A stretch of 64,000 nt of DNA from positions 40,139 through 104,138 of the forward strand of contig RDEW01000001.1 in NCBI GenBank assembly GCA_011109175.1, in the 5' to 3' direction. The notes beneath the pieces are model-generated. The model was given only the letters and a program-made list of their open reading frames with translations, had not been told where the DNA came from and made no database searches. The stretch comes from Dicyema japonicum. Its lineage: Eukaryota > Dicyemida > Rhombozoa > Dicyemidae. Shown here in pieces: positions 46,540 to 56,819 of this stretch. Both the position numbers and the translations under genes were made by a program. Positions within the stretch are counted from its first letter, which is position 1, and each line of letters starts with the position of its first letter.

Positions 46540-49290
46540 TTTTATAAAAGATACGGTTGAGTTAGTGACGTGGCTCTTTAATGCAGTCTAAAAAACACAG
46601 GATTCAATGGGATATGTTCAACCTGCTCACGTTTAATGTCAGGGGGATCTCGAAGACATGGATGAGGAAAACACTTTGTGACGATTTAAAGAAATACCAT
46701 ATCTCTATTGGATGCCTCCAAGAAACGAAGGTTTCGGATGGAGGCTGTGAACACTACGGTGCCTATAAACTTATTCTCTTTCCCAGTGATTCGAAACATT
46801 ACGGACAAGTTTTTGCAGTCCATGACCCTCTTGTTCTTCGAATACATAAATTCTGGAAAGCAAACGACCGGATCTGTGTCCTGCAAATCAGGATGAATGA
46901 CTTGTGCCCTTCCAAAAGTTACATGACAATCATTAACGTGTATGCTCCACACAGTGGCAAATTTTTGAAAAATCCTGAGGAACTGGATGATTTCTACTGT
47001 CAACTATTAAGGACGTACTCGGAATACGAATCTTCGTCGTTGATATTTATCGAATCATTCATCGGCAGACATGGACGGGGGTGGAGAAACGCCCCGGGAA
47101 CACTACTGGCCAATTTCTGTCAAGTGAATGATCTTTTCATAGGAAACACTGCCTTTATGCACCCAGCTCGCCACAGGAGCACATGGACTGGCCATAGAAC
47201 GAACTCGGAAAACAAAAGTGTGAATATTTATAATCAAATTGATTACATCATTTGTCGGACCAAGGACAAACACCTACTGAATGATGCCCGTTTTTATGGA
47301 GGGTCGATGATAAATAGTGACCATAAAATGGTTATTGGAATGTTCTCCTTGAAGAAATACTACATTGGTAGGAAGAACCTGAGTCTAAGCAAAACGCTAC
47401 CATTTTACCATACCCATGTATATATGACTGAGAAGCTCTGGTCTCAGCCGCTGCTGATGACAAACTACCAAAGACATATAGAGAACCACCTATATACATT
47501 ACCAGCTAATATGACTATACAAGACCTATGGGATCAGACCAAAAGCATTATTTGCCTTGCCGCAAACACCCACTTTGGAGTGAGACGGCAGACAACCGGA
47601 AATATGTCACTTGGCCATCCAGACTCCTTATTACTGGCAAAACAACAACGAGAAATATGGATACAGAGTCTAAACACGACGGATATACATATCAAAAACA
47701 AACCACGAACTGAACGAAATATTATCAAGAGAAGAATCATGAAGCTTAATAATGAACACTCGAAGGATGTCTTCCTATCACATCTTAGAGAGCTGGAGCA
47801 ACTAAAGGACAATGCACAAATGTTCGCTGCAGTCCGACTAATGCGAGGAAAGAAAAAAGCGACAGTACATGTTATGGATGGGAAAGGGAAACTTATCTTA
47901 AAACCAGACGAACAGATCGAATTGATTGCTGCCCATTTTGAAAAACTGTTCAATGCGAACGGCCAAGAACTGGCCCCTTTCATCGGAGAACCGCGGATGC
48001 TGGAAACAATTATCACATCTAAGGAAGTTCAGAGTGCGTGCAGTAAGCTAAAGAATCACAGGAGCGCTGGACCAGACAACATCCCTCCCGAACTGCTGAA
48101 ATATGGACCTATGCGTCTATTCGAAACCATTGCGACATTGTTAAATGGAATGTTTACATCCAACTCTGTCCTACCACTGGGGAAAGGGACATTGATACCT
48201 ATACAAAAGCCTAACAAACCAAAGGGACCACTAGAAAGCCTACGCCCAGTCATATTGTTAAACACATTACGAAAAGTTCTTGCATCTGTTGCTTTGGACC
48301 GCTTAAAACATCCTGCAGGAAATTACCTATCAGCATGCCATAGTGGATTTCGTGAAGGAAGGTCGACAGCGGACATTCTGTGGAGCCACAGGTGGCGGTG
48401 TGCAACGGCTCAAAGATACAAAAATGCCACGACCATCCTGGGGATCGATATGTCAAGAGCTTTCGACACCATTAGCCGACACAAGCTAATGGTTGTCCTT
48501 CATCAATTTGTGGACCAATCATTGCTACGGATAATCAGAGTACTTCTCTCAAGTACTGAACTGTCAGTCCGAATTGGGAGAACTCTATCCCGACCATTCA
48601 AAACTACAATCGGCACTCCTCAGGGAGACTCCCTCTCCCCCTTACTATTTGTGATATATCTCGAAGCTGCACTAAAGGATCTAAGAACTTGCTATGAAGG
48701 AAAAATAAACGAAGTCGTATACGCGGATGATGTGGATTTTATTTCCGAGGATACAGTAGCTCTCACACATCTGCTGGAAAATGCACCGGACAAACTGGGG
48801 GAATGGTTCCTCATCGTTAACCGGGCCAAAACGGAAATCACGGAAATCAAAAGAATGGAAAACATCCTTAATGAACGTTGGCGACATGTTAATAAGCTTG
48901 GATCCCTACTGGGGGACACAGAAGACATCATCAAAAGGAAAACACTTGCAGGAGTAGCAATGCGAAAACTCAAAAAGGGATGGCTGAAAGGACTAGATGT
49001 CAATCTGCGGACACGCATGTACAATGCATTTGTGAAACCGATACTGACATATAATGCTGGTACTTGGGCCTGTACAGGTGCGGAATCAATGGCTCTCGAT
49101 GGGTTCCACTGAAAACAGCTTAGAGTATTATTTGGCATGCAGTGGCCAGCCAGAATCTCGAATACCGGTATTTACAAAAAATGCAAGAGTAGGCCTCTAA
49201 ATAAATTGCTAACTCGTTGAAAAGAAATACATCCCCATACCTTAACACCACTTCCTTAAACTGTAAGCGTTGTATGCCTCAATTCAGAAT
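46540..49290 (+). mobile_element. LINE family A copy 3, near full length
   Basis: The head GGTTGAGTTAGTGACGTGGC is at 46556-46575. A single frame at 46581-49112 (843 codons) carries endonuclease (FNVRG about codon 18, LQETK about 46, INVYAPHSG about 120, SDHKMV about 250) and reverse transcriptase (RPVILLNTLRKVL about 555, GFREGRSTADILW about 592, GIDMSRAFD about 620, TPQGDSLSPLLF about 678, YADDVDF about 713). The thumb (YNAFVKPILTYNAGTWACT) reaches a TGA at 49110 where Arg fits. The frame then continues KQLRVLFGMQWPARIS to 49220. An in-frame deletion replaces the catalytic GDxN segment: LIFIES runs straight into GRHGRGWRN. RT motifs are complete, the endonuclease is not. Confidence 0.93.
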
Positions 49291-50025
49291 GTGAACTCTT
49301 TTTTCGATAACAGAGTTGCCTTTTTAGTTAGAAAATCTAAAAGATGCTTTATCAGAGAAAATAGAAGTTTTTATGCTCCATTATTATTCCGAAATAAAAT
49401 TTCGGACAATTCAAATCTTTTTAATATTTTTTCGTTGATAACAACAATTTACGTTGACATACTCTTCCAAATAAAAAATTAGAATTTAAGTAATCCTAAT
49501 TGTCTTTCTTGAGAGACTCTTACTAGTAAAATGTTTTTTTTATTTCTTAAAATGTTCCAATATTTTTTAAATCTTCAATGTCTATAATAGAAATCAATGC
49601 CTGTTTTTTAAGCTTTTTAGGTCGTCCGAACCAGGAAGCCTCTCAGAATTTCGATATTATTTGAATATTCGAAAAAAAATCTCCAATTATTTTGTAACTG
49701 AAAAACCGATTTTTTTCCACCAGTTCATAAATTTTTTACTTTGAAGTTTCCATCATGAATTAAGTTCTCATGATGTATGACGAAAAATTTTGATAACATA
49801 GATTAGTTCTGGTGTCTGTTTTACTGGTCATATTATCAATCAAGTTACGGGTCTCTTTGCTTGCCCTGACCACCATGGCTCAATGTGAAAGTAATGGATT
49901 TTTGGGACCGTTCTGTCTTATTGCCTCGAATAACAGACAGCACCTACTTAGTCGTAAGACTATTTTTAAATGAAACAATATTTATTTATCATTAATTAAT
50001 ATTTGATTAATATATAAATTGTTTG
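49291..50025. other. AT-rich stretch without recognisable genes
   Basis: Short ORF 49270-49482 is unrecognised. Nothing else. Confidence 0.35.
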
Positions 50026-50029
50026 GCTG

Positions 50030-50365
50030 CAAGGTCTTCGTTATTCCAATAGTATTGACATATGAAGGAATTCCCACAAAGTACCAATAGGGTTATCTAA
50101 AGCAGTTGGCGGTAGTTAGTAAGCTCCAGACCTATCTACTGTATATTGTATTAAAGTGGACCCTAAAGAGCCTGACAGTGAAGTATAGGAGGCATAGCCC
50201 GGAGATGCCATATGGGCAGAGGGTTTAATTGGACAAGGCGCTCTCAAAAATTGTTTCAGCGACCAGAGTCGAACCTGTCTGCAAAGGCTGGCGTACAGGC
50301 AGGCGAGGAAGGTTGTTGATTATTAAATCTTAACTTTTTATTGTTGGTTAAATAAAGTGGGGGTA
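50030..50365 (+). mobile_element. RLE-type retrotransposon family 2, 3' end copy
   Basis: Aligns with 43478-43805 over its whole length (CGTTATTCC, GAAGGAATTCCCACAAAGTA, GGTTATCTAAAGCAGTTGG, CATATGGGCAGAGGGTT, GAGGAAGGTTGTTGATTATT, AAATAAAGTG) but contains more stops. 5'-truncated. Confidence 0.8.
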
Positions 50366-50519
50366 AATTAATATATAAATTGTTAGTTAGCTAAACAATA
50401 TCGGTACATGACAGCAGGCTCAATCGCTGCCATTATCAAGTTCGACTTCCCAGAGGTTATTAAAAAGGTTGACAGTAGAATAATTGTGGTTCTTTAAGTT
50501 GCCATAGTTGCCAGATTGA

Positions 50520-50687
50520 TAGTATCCACGTGATGGTGAACCACAAAAATTGGCACAACGTTCCTCTACAATGCCGTGACTGACCGATCTAAAGGAGCGA
50601 CCAACATCTTCTCAGTCCTATCTAATAGCATCTAGCCTCCTATAAGTTAGTGAGGCTAGGTTACTCAACTAACTAACATGACAGCCT
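50520..50687 (+). mobile_element. LINE family B C-terminal fragment
   Basis: 50565-50680 matches the complement of 27425-27540 (ACAATGCCG, TGACCGATCTA, GGAGCGACCAACATCT, CTTATAAGTTAGTGA-type end with TAACTAACTAAC). Translates as TDRSKGATNIFSVLSNS with the usual box destroyed. Confidence 0.6.
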
Positions 50688-50797
50688 TGTGTCGTTACTA
50701 TATGGAATATTGCTTAGTAATTCAGTAGATTTCCTACAAGAATATTTTTATTAACAATTTGCGCGGGAAAGTACAGATCTCTCAGTAATCAGGATTA

Positions 50798-50906
50798 TTA
50801 TTATTGAAGGTAAGGGTAGAAAACCAGAAAGGATTATTCAAATACGTATTAGACATATGTGCTATAGAGGGACGTCACCACCTCAACCAAAAAATAATCT
50901 GGATTA
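50798..50906 (-). mobile_element. Short LINE-A-headed insertion with target duplication
   Basis: Absent from repeat copy 2. Flanked by AATCAGGATTA (50787-50797) and AATCTGGATTA (50896-50906). On the minus strand it begins TTTTTTGGTTGAGGTGGTGA, matching the LINE A head, and ends in an (AAT)n tail about 100 bp later. It looks like a tiny non-autonomous element mobilised by LINE A. Confidence 0.65.
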
Positions 50907-51513
50907 CCTATATAAATTAAAATAAAGAAAATCCGGTAGTGGCCATGAATTCTGCAACTTTTTTTCCTAAAAAGTTTCAGGATTTGTAGGTATTATTCGA
51001 GTAATTTTTATAGTTTTTCCTTTGGCTTCCAGAAAATTTCAATATCTTTTCCTACTGAGGATACTTGCGTTTTGGGTGTTCTAATAAGCGAGATGGCTTC
51101 ATTGTTCCTTCATAGACCCACGCTAAATTAAGTGGATCCTTTAGATTTTGAGTAAAACCATACGATAAATATTTCTTCTTCGACATTCAATTTGAAGTAA
51201 TGTTCATTATGCAAATTATCCTTGGCTATTAACTTGTTTTCCGTCATTGTCCCAACAAGTAATCTTCCAGTGAAACTGCTTCATTTGGAGTTATGTTCAT
51301 TTTCCAATGTATCATGGGATTATGCCAACTTGAATCTGGTCATTTCTCAAGTTCTCTTCAAATAAAACTGTTTTGTTGCTTTGAGGAACATTATTTATTT
51401 CACTTTAACAAGAATATAATATTTACAGCCCCTATGTGCAGCTAACAAACAACCTCAGGAGGTATCCAAAGAGTCTCCAACGAAGCTTATGATCTCGTGG
51501 CTTTTTGTTGTAT

Positions 51514-51679
51514 TATTATTATTATAAGCAACTACATAGAATCATATAAACTATAATTCTATTCGTGCCGCGTCTGAACAATCCTCTTAATTAGCCTTTC
51601 CCATCCCCTCCTGTCCGATGCCAAGTGCCGCAGACTACTAAGGTCTTCACCGTCCTATAATAGTCTGGTGTTGTTGTAT
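51514..51679 (-). mobile_element. 166-bp 5'-truncated LINE insertion with 9-bp target duplication
   Basis: Flanked by TTGTTGTAT at 51505-51513 and 51671-51679, present once in repeat copy 2. On the minus strand it reads like the end of a LINE ORF and finishes in an (AAT)n tail (GCTTATAATAATAATAAT), the usual 3' form of RTE-type insertions. Confidence 0.75.
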
Positions 51680-53141
51680 ACACACATATTTTTTAATTGG
51701 AGATTTTTTTAATAAAGATATATTTATAATTAAATTTATTTTAAATAATTTAGATAATCCATTTTTTGTGATGACGGAAGGTTATAGGGTCCGGTCTGAC
51801 GGTGGCTAATTTTCTCTCAGGATGGCCAGCGAGATTTGAGGAAATAACCAAATTTTAGTGGTAGCAGATTTAAAAAATAAAAAGACGTAAAAAACCTGAT
51901 TGCAGACGAATAAATGTTCCGTTGCCTCTTCAGCAAAGATGTCGAACAATCCTCACTAGAATAGCTAGTATTAAGCAGAGGGTTTAGGTTTGGAATCACT
52001 TATTTTGGGGGCAACTTGTAGAGGTGGTTTTCTCTTTATGTGTTTTGACAAATCTGTTCTCACTTTTTTTGATAAGACCATTATTTGTTTACAAAGAGAT
52101 GTCTCCCTGGACCGCGATATTTTTTACAAGGCATCTGAATAATTTGCAGTCGAACCTTTTCTGTTGTGGAAGATACATGGTTTGTTCGAAAGTTAGTTGA
52201 AAGAGTGAGATTGTGTTCATGATATCTTTCGTATTTATTTGCAAGAGACAGGGAATTGGATCTTTAAACGGTCCTTAATTGATATCCATAAATAACATGT
52301 GTTATCTTCCTGGTATGTTTCTTTGTATACTGCCTCATTTCCAAACGTTTTGAGAAAAAATACACTGGGATGTCTCATAAGTGATGTCCTAAGGCCCCTA
52401 GTTCTAATATCCTTACTGTGGTCTTGACTCAAAGTTAACCCCTGATCGGTGGTTTGTTCTCAATGTTAAAGTACTTGTATATTATGTTATTTGCGGGAGG
52501 ATCTATATATTAAAATGAAATTATTCCAAACACCAACTGCAAAACCGAATTAAATAATCCCGTGGTCCTGACGCGTTCCAGTTGACCTCTCATCTAGCAC
52601 AGTGATCCAGAGGAAATTTCTGGGAGTTGCGGTCTAAGCGCAGGTGAAGTTGTATTCTTTTGAATGGCAACGTCCTCTGAATTAAGTGAACATAGATCCC
52701 ACTAGAATACAATATAAATTTTCAATTAAAAAGAAATTGTAGCACATCACACGTGACAATTAATTTAATAACCCCAGATTATCGATAAAGTAGTTAAAGT
52801 AAACAACTTATTTAGTGTGTCCAGTTTCTGCTTCTACATAAACAAGGTCCATCCGGATCAACATAAAGGGTACAAGACGTCCATACTTGCATTTGTGGAA
52901 ACCCCTACCGTGAGTAAGGGAGAGCAAATGATTCTTTTTCGTGCCGGTCTGTCACTGGGCGCCACTTAGACACATGGATCACGTGACACCACTATAATAG
53001 AAAGGGAAAGCAGAAAACATCAACCAATTAGCCACGTAGGACCACATTGGGCACGCGGCGCATTGATTAAGCCAACTGAGCACTTATTTTAAAACAAAAT
53101 TAACCTTTTCAATTACTTTCACGATATAATAATCAATATTT

Positions 53142-54210
53142 TAAATTGAATGACTTGGGGATCTCGGTAAATCTATTACTTTTTGTTTCTAAAGTGAATC
53201 CATGTGTAAAATTTAGTCAGATTGTAGTAGAATTCTAGATCATGAGAAAAAGAGATTCTGAAGTTACATTTAAAAACTCGTTTTAATGAATTTGGCTCAG
53301 TTCGACTTGTGCACACTGAAATCAATTGATTGTAGATGATTACTATTTCGACCGTAAACATGTGAAGACTGTTGGATGGGATTCGAATCATCCATGAATG
53401 GGAGCAGATGACGAATAAGGAGTAATCTTCCTTTATCACGTGGATGAAAAAGTTGTAGCTGTCATGACTACCAATATCCTCGAATACCATCCAGCGGTTT
53501 TTTTGTTTCGGATTTTGAGGCTATCAACATTTTTTGAAGACCAGCTTTGCATCGAAGGACACTACTAAAGCAACAGCTCACTCGACGAATGTTGGGGATA
53601 AATCGAATTAATTGCTGGAAGATTGACTCCAAGACAACCCAAAATGATGTGGAAGCATAAATTGATGAAAGGATCAGACATTATCGGTGATGTTGTTGAA
53701 TCAGTAGATCACTGGGTTAAAGGAAAGGAAAAAAGTTTCCAACTGATCCCAGACCGAAAATGAAATCAACAAGTCCAACTGGGAGGTCGTTCATTGTAGC
53801 CCGCCTCGTTGGATACGGTTTTCGCTTGTAATTGTATGATAATGTTGTGGTCAATGCTGGAGTGTGTGATAACCAAAAATGATGTTTTCGCAGATTAATG
53901 AATTATTGGATAGGTTATAAGAGAATTATTAAATTTTGTAATATTTTGTGTCACTGTCACATCAATGCAGTCGGCATATAAGTGGACAGCATCAAAATGT
54001 TATTTATATTAATGACGTCCATATAAAATGTATCTTATTTTTTTTCTAAGTCCCATTTAAAACTTATTTTTAATTGTTTAATGTATTCAATTTGTAGTAT
54101 TTAGTATCACATATCTCATCTATAGCATTATTTTTGAAATTTTTCTTTACCTGAAGCACACCATCTAATTTCTGACTACCATTTGGGAAGCCAAAGAATG
54201 TGTCAGTACT
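53142..54210. other. Stretch without confident genes
   Basis: The minus ORF 53490-53176 (104 codons) is unrecognised. No shared repeats noted. Confidence 0.3.
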
Positions 54211-54214
54211 TAAC

Positions 54215-54480
54215 TATTGCATTAATAAGCAAAATGGAAATAATTTGGCTTCTATGTGGATTGATTATAAGAAGGCTTTTGATCGGTCATGAAATTCTGA
54301 ATCATTTCTCGAAAACTCTGTACTTCCTACCTTAATTTTGACATTTGTAAAGAACTTGGTAACAAAATAGAAAATGAACTTGAATTTCAACTGGATTCTA
54401 CAGTATTGCTTTCTATGACTCATTCTTTTTGTCTCTTCTGCTCTTAGTGTTTATTCCTACTTTTTAATTAGTTCCCAGAA
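54215..54480 (+). mobile_element. Reverse-transcriptase fragment, RLE/R2-like
   Basis: Reads NKQNGNNLASMWIDYKKAFD, the RT motif with catalytic Asp and the WIDYKKAFD form usual in R2-like elements, then LPTLILTFVKNLV. Decayed text follows. It may be the missing RT part of family 2. Heavily mutated. 54485-55120 holds nothing recognisable. Confidence 0.55.
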
Positions 54481-55124
54481 TAGGATCAATTCCAATTCCA
54501 TAATAACTTCACATCTGACTTCTTGTTCTCAGATCTAAATATTCCCTGAAGTGACAGGAAACAAGCTTGAGTCCTCCGAAAGGTACAATCTCATGAAAAG
54601 AATAGGACCAAAACTCATCAAAGGGGTTAACAATTAAATCAATTGCTTCCTATTAAATTTAACCTTGACAACCATCGCAATACATAATCCATGATGCGAA
54701 TAATCAACATTGATGAGGTCTTAACCAGCAGTCTTGTTATTTCAGAAAATATAATTGTTAATAAAATTCTAACTGGGGTGAGATTGAAGATCTACGACTG
54801 GAGCTTGTAAAGACCTCAGTTCTGGTAGCATTGCCAAGCCAAAATTATTCAAAATTTTTATTGTATATTGAAATTTTTCTATATTAGTTTCTATTAATAC
54901 TGAATTTTATTTTTTTCCATCTGATCCGATGAGAGTTTATCTTTCAGCAGCTTTACATACGATTAATCTATCACTAGCGTCTGAGGGAAATTCATTTCAC
55001 GGCATTCTTCGATTAATGTAATTAAACCCAACTTCATTGTGAATATTTCTTTGTGATAATTCAATATTCGAGGGAGGATCAAAAAATGCTTTTACTTCTT
55101 TGTTTTCATTTCTTGTGTGTATGT

Positions 55125-55310
55125 TTTTTTATAGACGATCCGGTTCCGCAGTGAAGTTCACTTATGACGGAGCCACTCGTCAAGTCAAAGCTTATTGATG
55201 CGTGGAACTTTCAACCAATGTGCAGTATCGTGATTCGAACTAGCGACTTTCAAGCCTCTTGACAAGCAACCGTCACACAACGCCACCCGCCCTGGAAAAA
55301 CAAGGCATCA
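55125..55310 (-). repeat. tRNA-derived SINE family S, copy 1
   Basis: Minus strand: a tRNA-like head, GGGTGGCGTTGTGTGACGGT (A-box-like) and TAGTTCGAATCACG (B-box-like, 55270-55245), then a body with TTGACTTGACGAGTGGC. The tail reads CACTGCGGAACCGGATCGTC followed by A-rich text. Body and tail match 56270-56460 on the plus strand. Confidence 0.6.
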
Positions 55311-55372
55311 TACTCTTATGAGTAGCTGCTGACCATTACTTCTAAATTCAAAGATAACTCTAATGAGATATC

Positions 55373-56280
55373 TCAAAAAAATACTTNTTTGATTCTCGCT
55401 GATGTTACCTGGTGGGCAGTTCCAAGCATGTACGAAAGGGTTTTACGAGTGCCGCAGTTTCCAAGACGTCCGAAAAACTCGAGTGTAGAGGAGTAGTAGG
55501 ATCCGGAAGTCTCCATAGCAAAAAGAACAAATTTGACATTATTGGGAAGGTCGACGTATTTTTCAAGTTTGGCCTTTTCCGGCTTGACGGCTGAAGAGCA
55601 GGCCCTTGAAGCGCACTCGTGAAATTGTTCGGGTAGAACGTATCTGTACATGTCACGTCACAAACAAGTGGTTTCCCGGTTTCAAAGGGAAATATGGTCA
55701 TCCCGTCCGGTCGTTTCTCGTCATTTCTGCATAACCCGATCGGTTAAAAAATGGCCGAGTATCCAGTAGCATCCAAAGCCCGCTTGACAATCTCATTCAG
55801 AGCCTTGTGCCTTGGGATCTGCCAGCGCACATCTTGCAGGCAAAAGGGTGCAGGCCATAGCAGTCTATCAGGATGCCACATCAGCACGGGTGAGGTAAAT
55901 ATACTTTAAGTTCCAGCCGCAGAGAGATATCACTTCAAACGCATTCATCATCCAGAAAGGTGTTTATAACTCCATTGGGGATGGCGTTTAGCCAAGATCC
56001 GCTCTCAGGGGAAGCCCCCGAAAGCAAACAAACACGTCGGTGCTGATTGGCTGATTCCAGTAGGAGTCCAAATGAATTCCAACATAATAAATTGTCCAGG
56101 TTTCGCTGGCAGTCTTGTGAAAAAGACAGGGGGAGGTTGGTGGCATTCCAGGCTTCTCGTGCGTGGATTATGTCTTGGTCAATTGAGAATTCGGGTAGGG
56201 AGTGTAGAATCCGGACATAGTTGGAAACTTTTTCCTTTTCCTTAAACCCAGTTAGCCGGGTGTCATAGTAGGTTAGGTAT
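55373..56280 (-). mobile_element. RLE-type retrotransposon family 1, C-terminal half
   Basis: The best preserved copy. Minus strand: YYDTRLTGFKEKEK, LHSLPEFSIDQDIIHAREAW, SPESGSWLNAIP, LDDE, LIDCYGLHPFACKM, LNEIVKRALDATGYSAIF, RNDEKRPDGMTIFPFETGKP and LVCDVTCTDTF. The RPDG...D.TC set matches a PD-(D/E)xK-like nuclease. After it, SSRKRPNLKNT and LLWRLP lead to an end near 55400. Stops and shifts at about 55910 and 55745 make it inactive. One unresolved base is at 55387. Plus-strand 55388-55455 also resembles SINE family S, suggesting a nested insertion at its end. Confidence 0.82.
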
Positions 56281-56460
56281 CGAGCTAAGGTGGCTTAGAT
56301 CACGATTTCAATTCTCGCTGGTGTTCACCTGGTGGAAGTTTCACGCATATACGATGCGGAAATGGCTTGACGAGTGACGCCGTCGTCAGTGGAGATTCAC
56401 TGCGGAACCGGATAGTCAAAAAAACATACAGCAAAAGAAAAAGAAAAAAACAAAGAAGTG
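56270..56460 (+). repeat. tRNA-derived SINE family S, copy 2
   Basis: Head with a B-box-like GATTTCAATTCTCGC (56309-56323), body GGCTTGACGAGTGACGCCG, and tail CACTGCGGAACCGGATAGTC followed by an A-rich run with AAAAAGAAAAAAAC. Same family as 55125-55310 and the tail at 36672. It sits against the 5' side of the RLE fragment. Just downstream, 56466-56515 is a two-copy tandem repeat of ATTCTTTGGTTCTCCCTC. Confidence 0.65.
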
Positions 56461-56819
56461 AAGAGCATTCTTTGGTTCTCCCTCGACGATTAGTTATTCT
56501 TTGGTTCTCCCTCTACGAAGTGAAGGAGCTTCTGATTATACGCTAAATACGTGCTTTTGTGGCCTTAAGTAAGGTAACGTCATGTGACTCACCTTTCTCA
56601 ATATTTGAACAAATCCAGCCTCAAAATGAAATCTTTCTTGCTAATCGTTAACTATGTGATAAATTTAAAATAAGAAAATATATATCTGTGGAATCCTAAT
56701 GATCCCATATCTATAATTTATGAATCTATTAAACTAAATAATAAACCACAACAACAATTAGTAAAATAGTTAATAGAAATTACTCAAATGTGTTAACTCT
56801 AATGATAATTGATGTAATT

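Larger units (their letters stand above)
50688..53141 (+). repeat. 2-kb direct repeat D, copy 1 (with two insertions)
   Basis: Matches 61141-63138 in the same orientation, mostly over 90 percent by eye, from TTGTGTCGTTAC to CTTTCACGATATAATAAT. Copy 1 is longer by inserts at 50798-50906 and 51514-51679 and by about 170 bp at 52050-52220. No ORF is conserved in both copies. On the minus strand, 52575-52555 carries tail family T (CGCGTCAGGACCACGGGATT), so D contains an old LINE 3' end. The function of the remainder is unknown. Confidence 0.85.

Noticed and set aside
47534-49138. Several minus ORFs of 68-160 codons opposite the LINE at 46581
   Set aside because: Shadows of the LINE frame with no recognisable domains.
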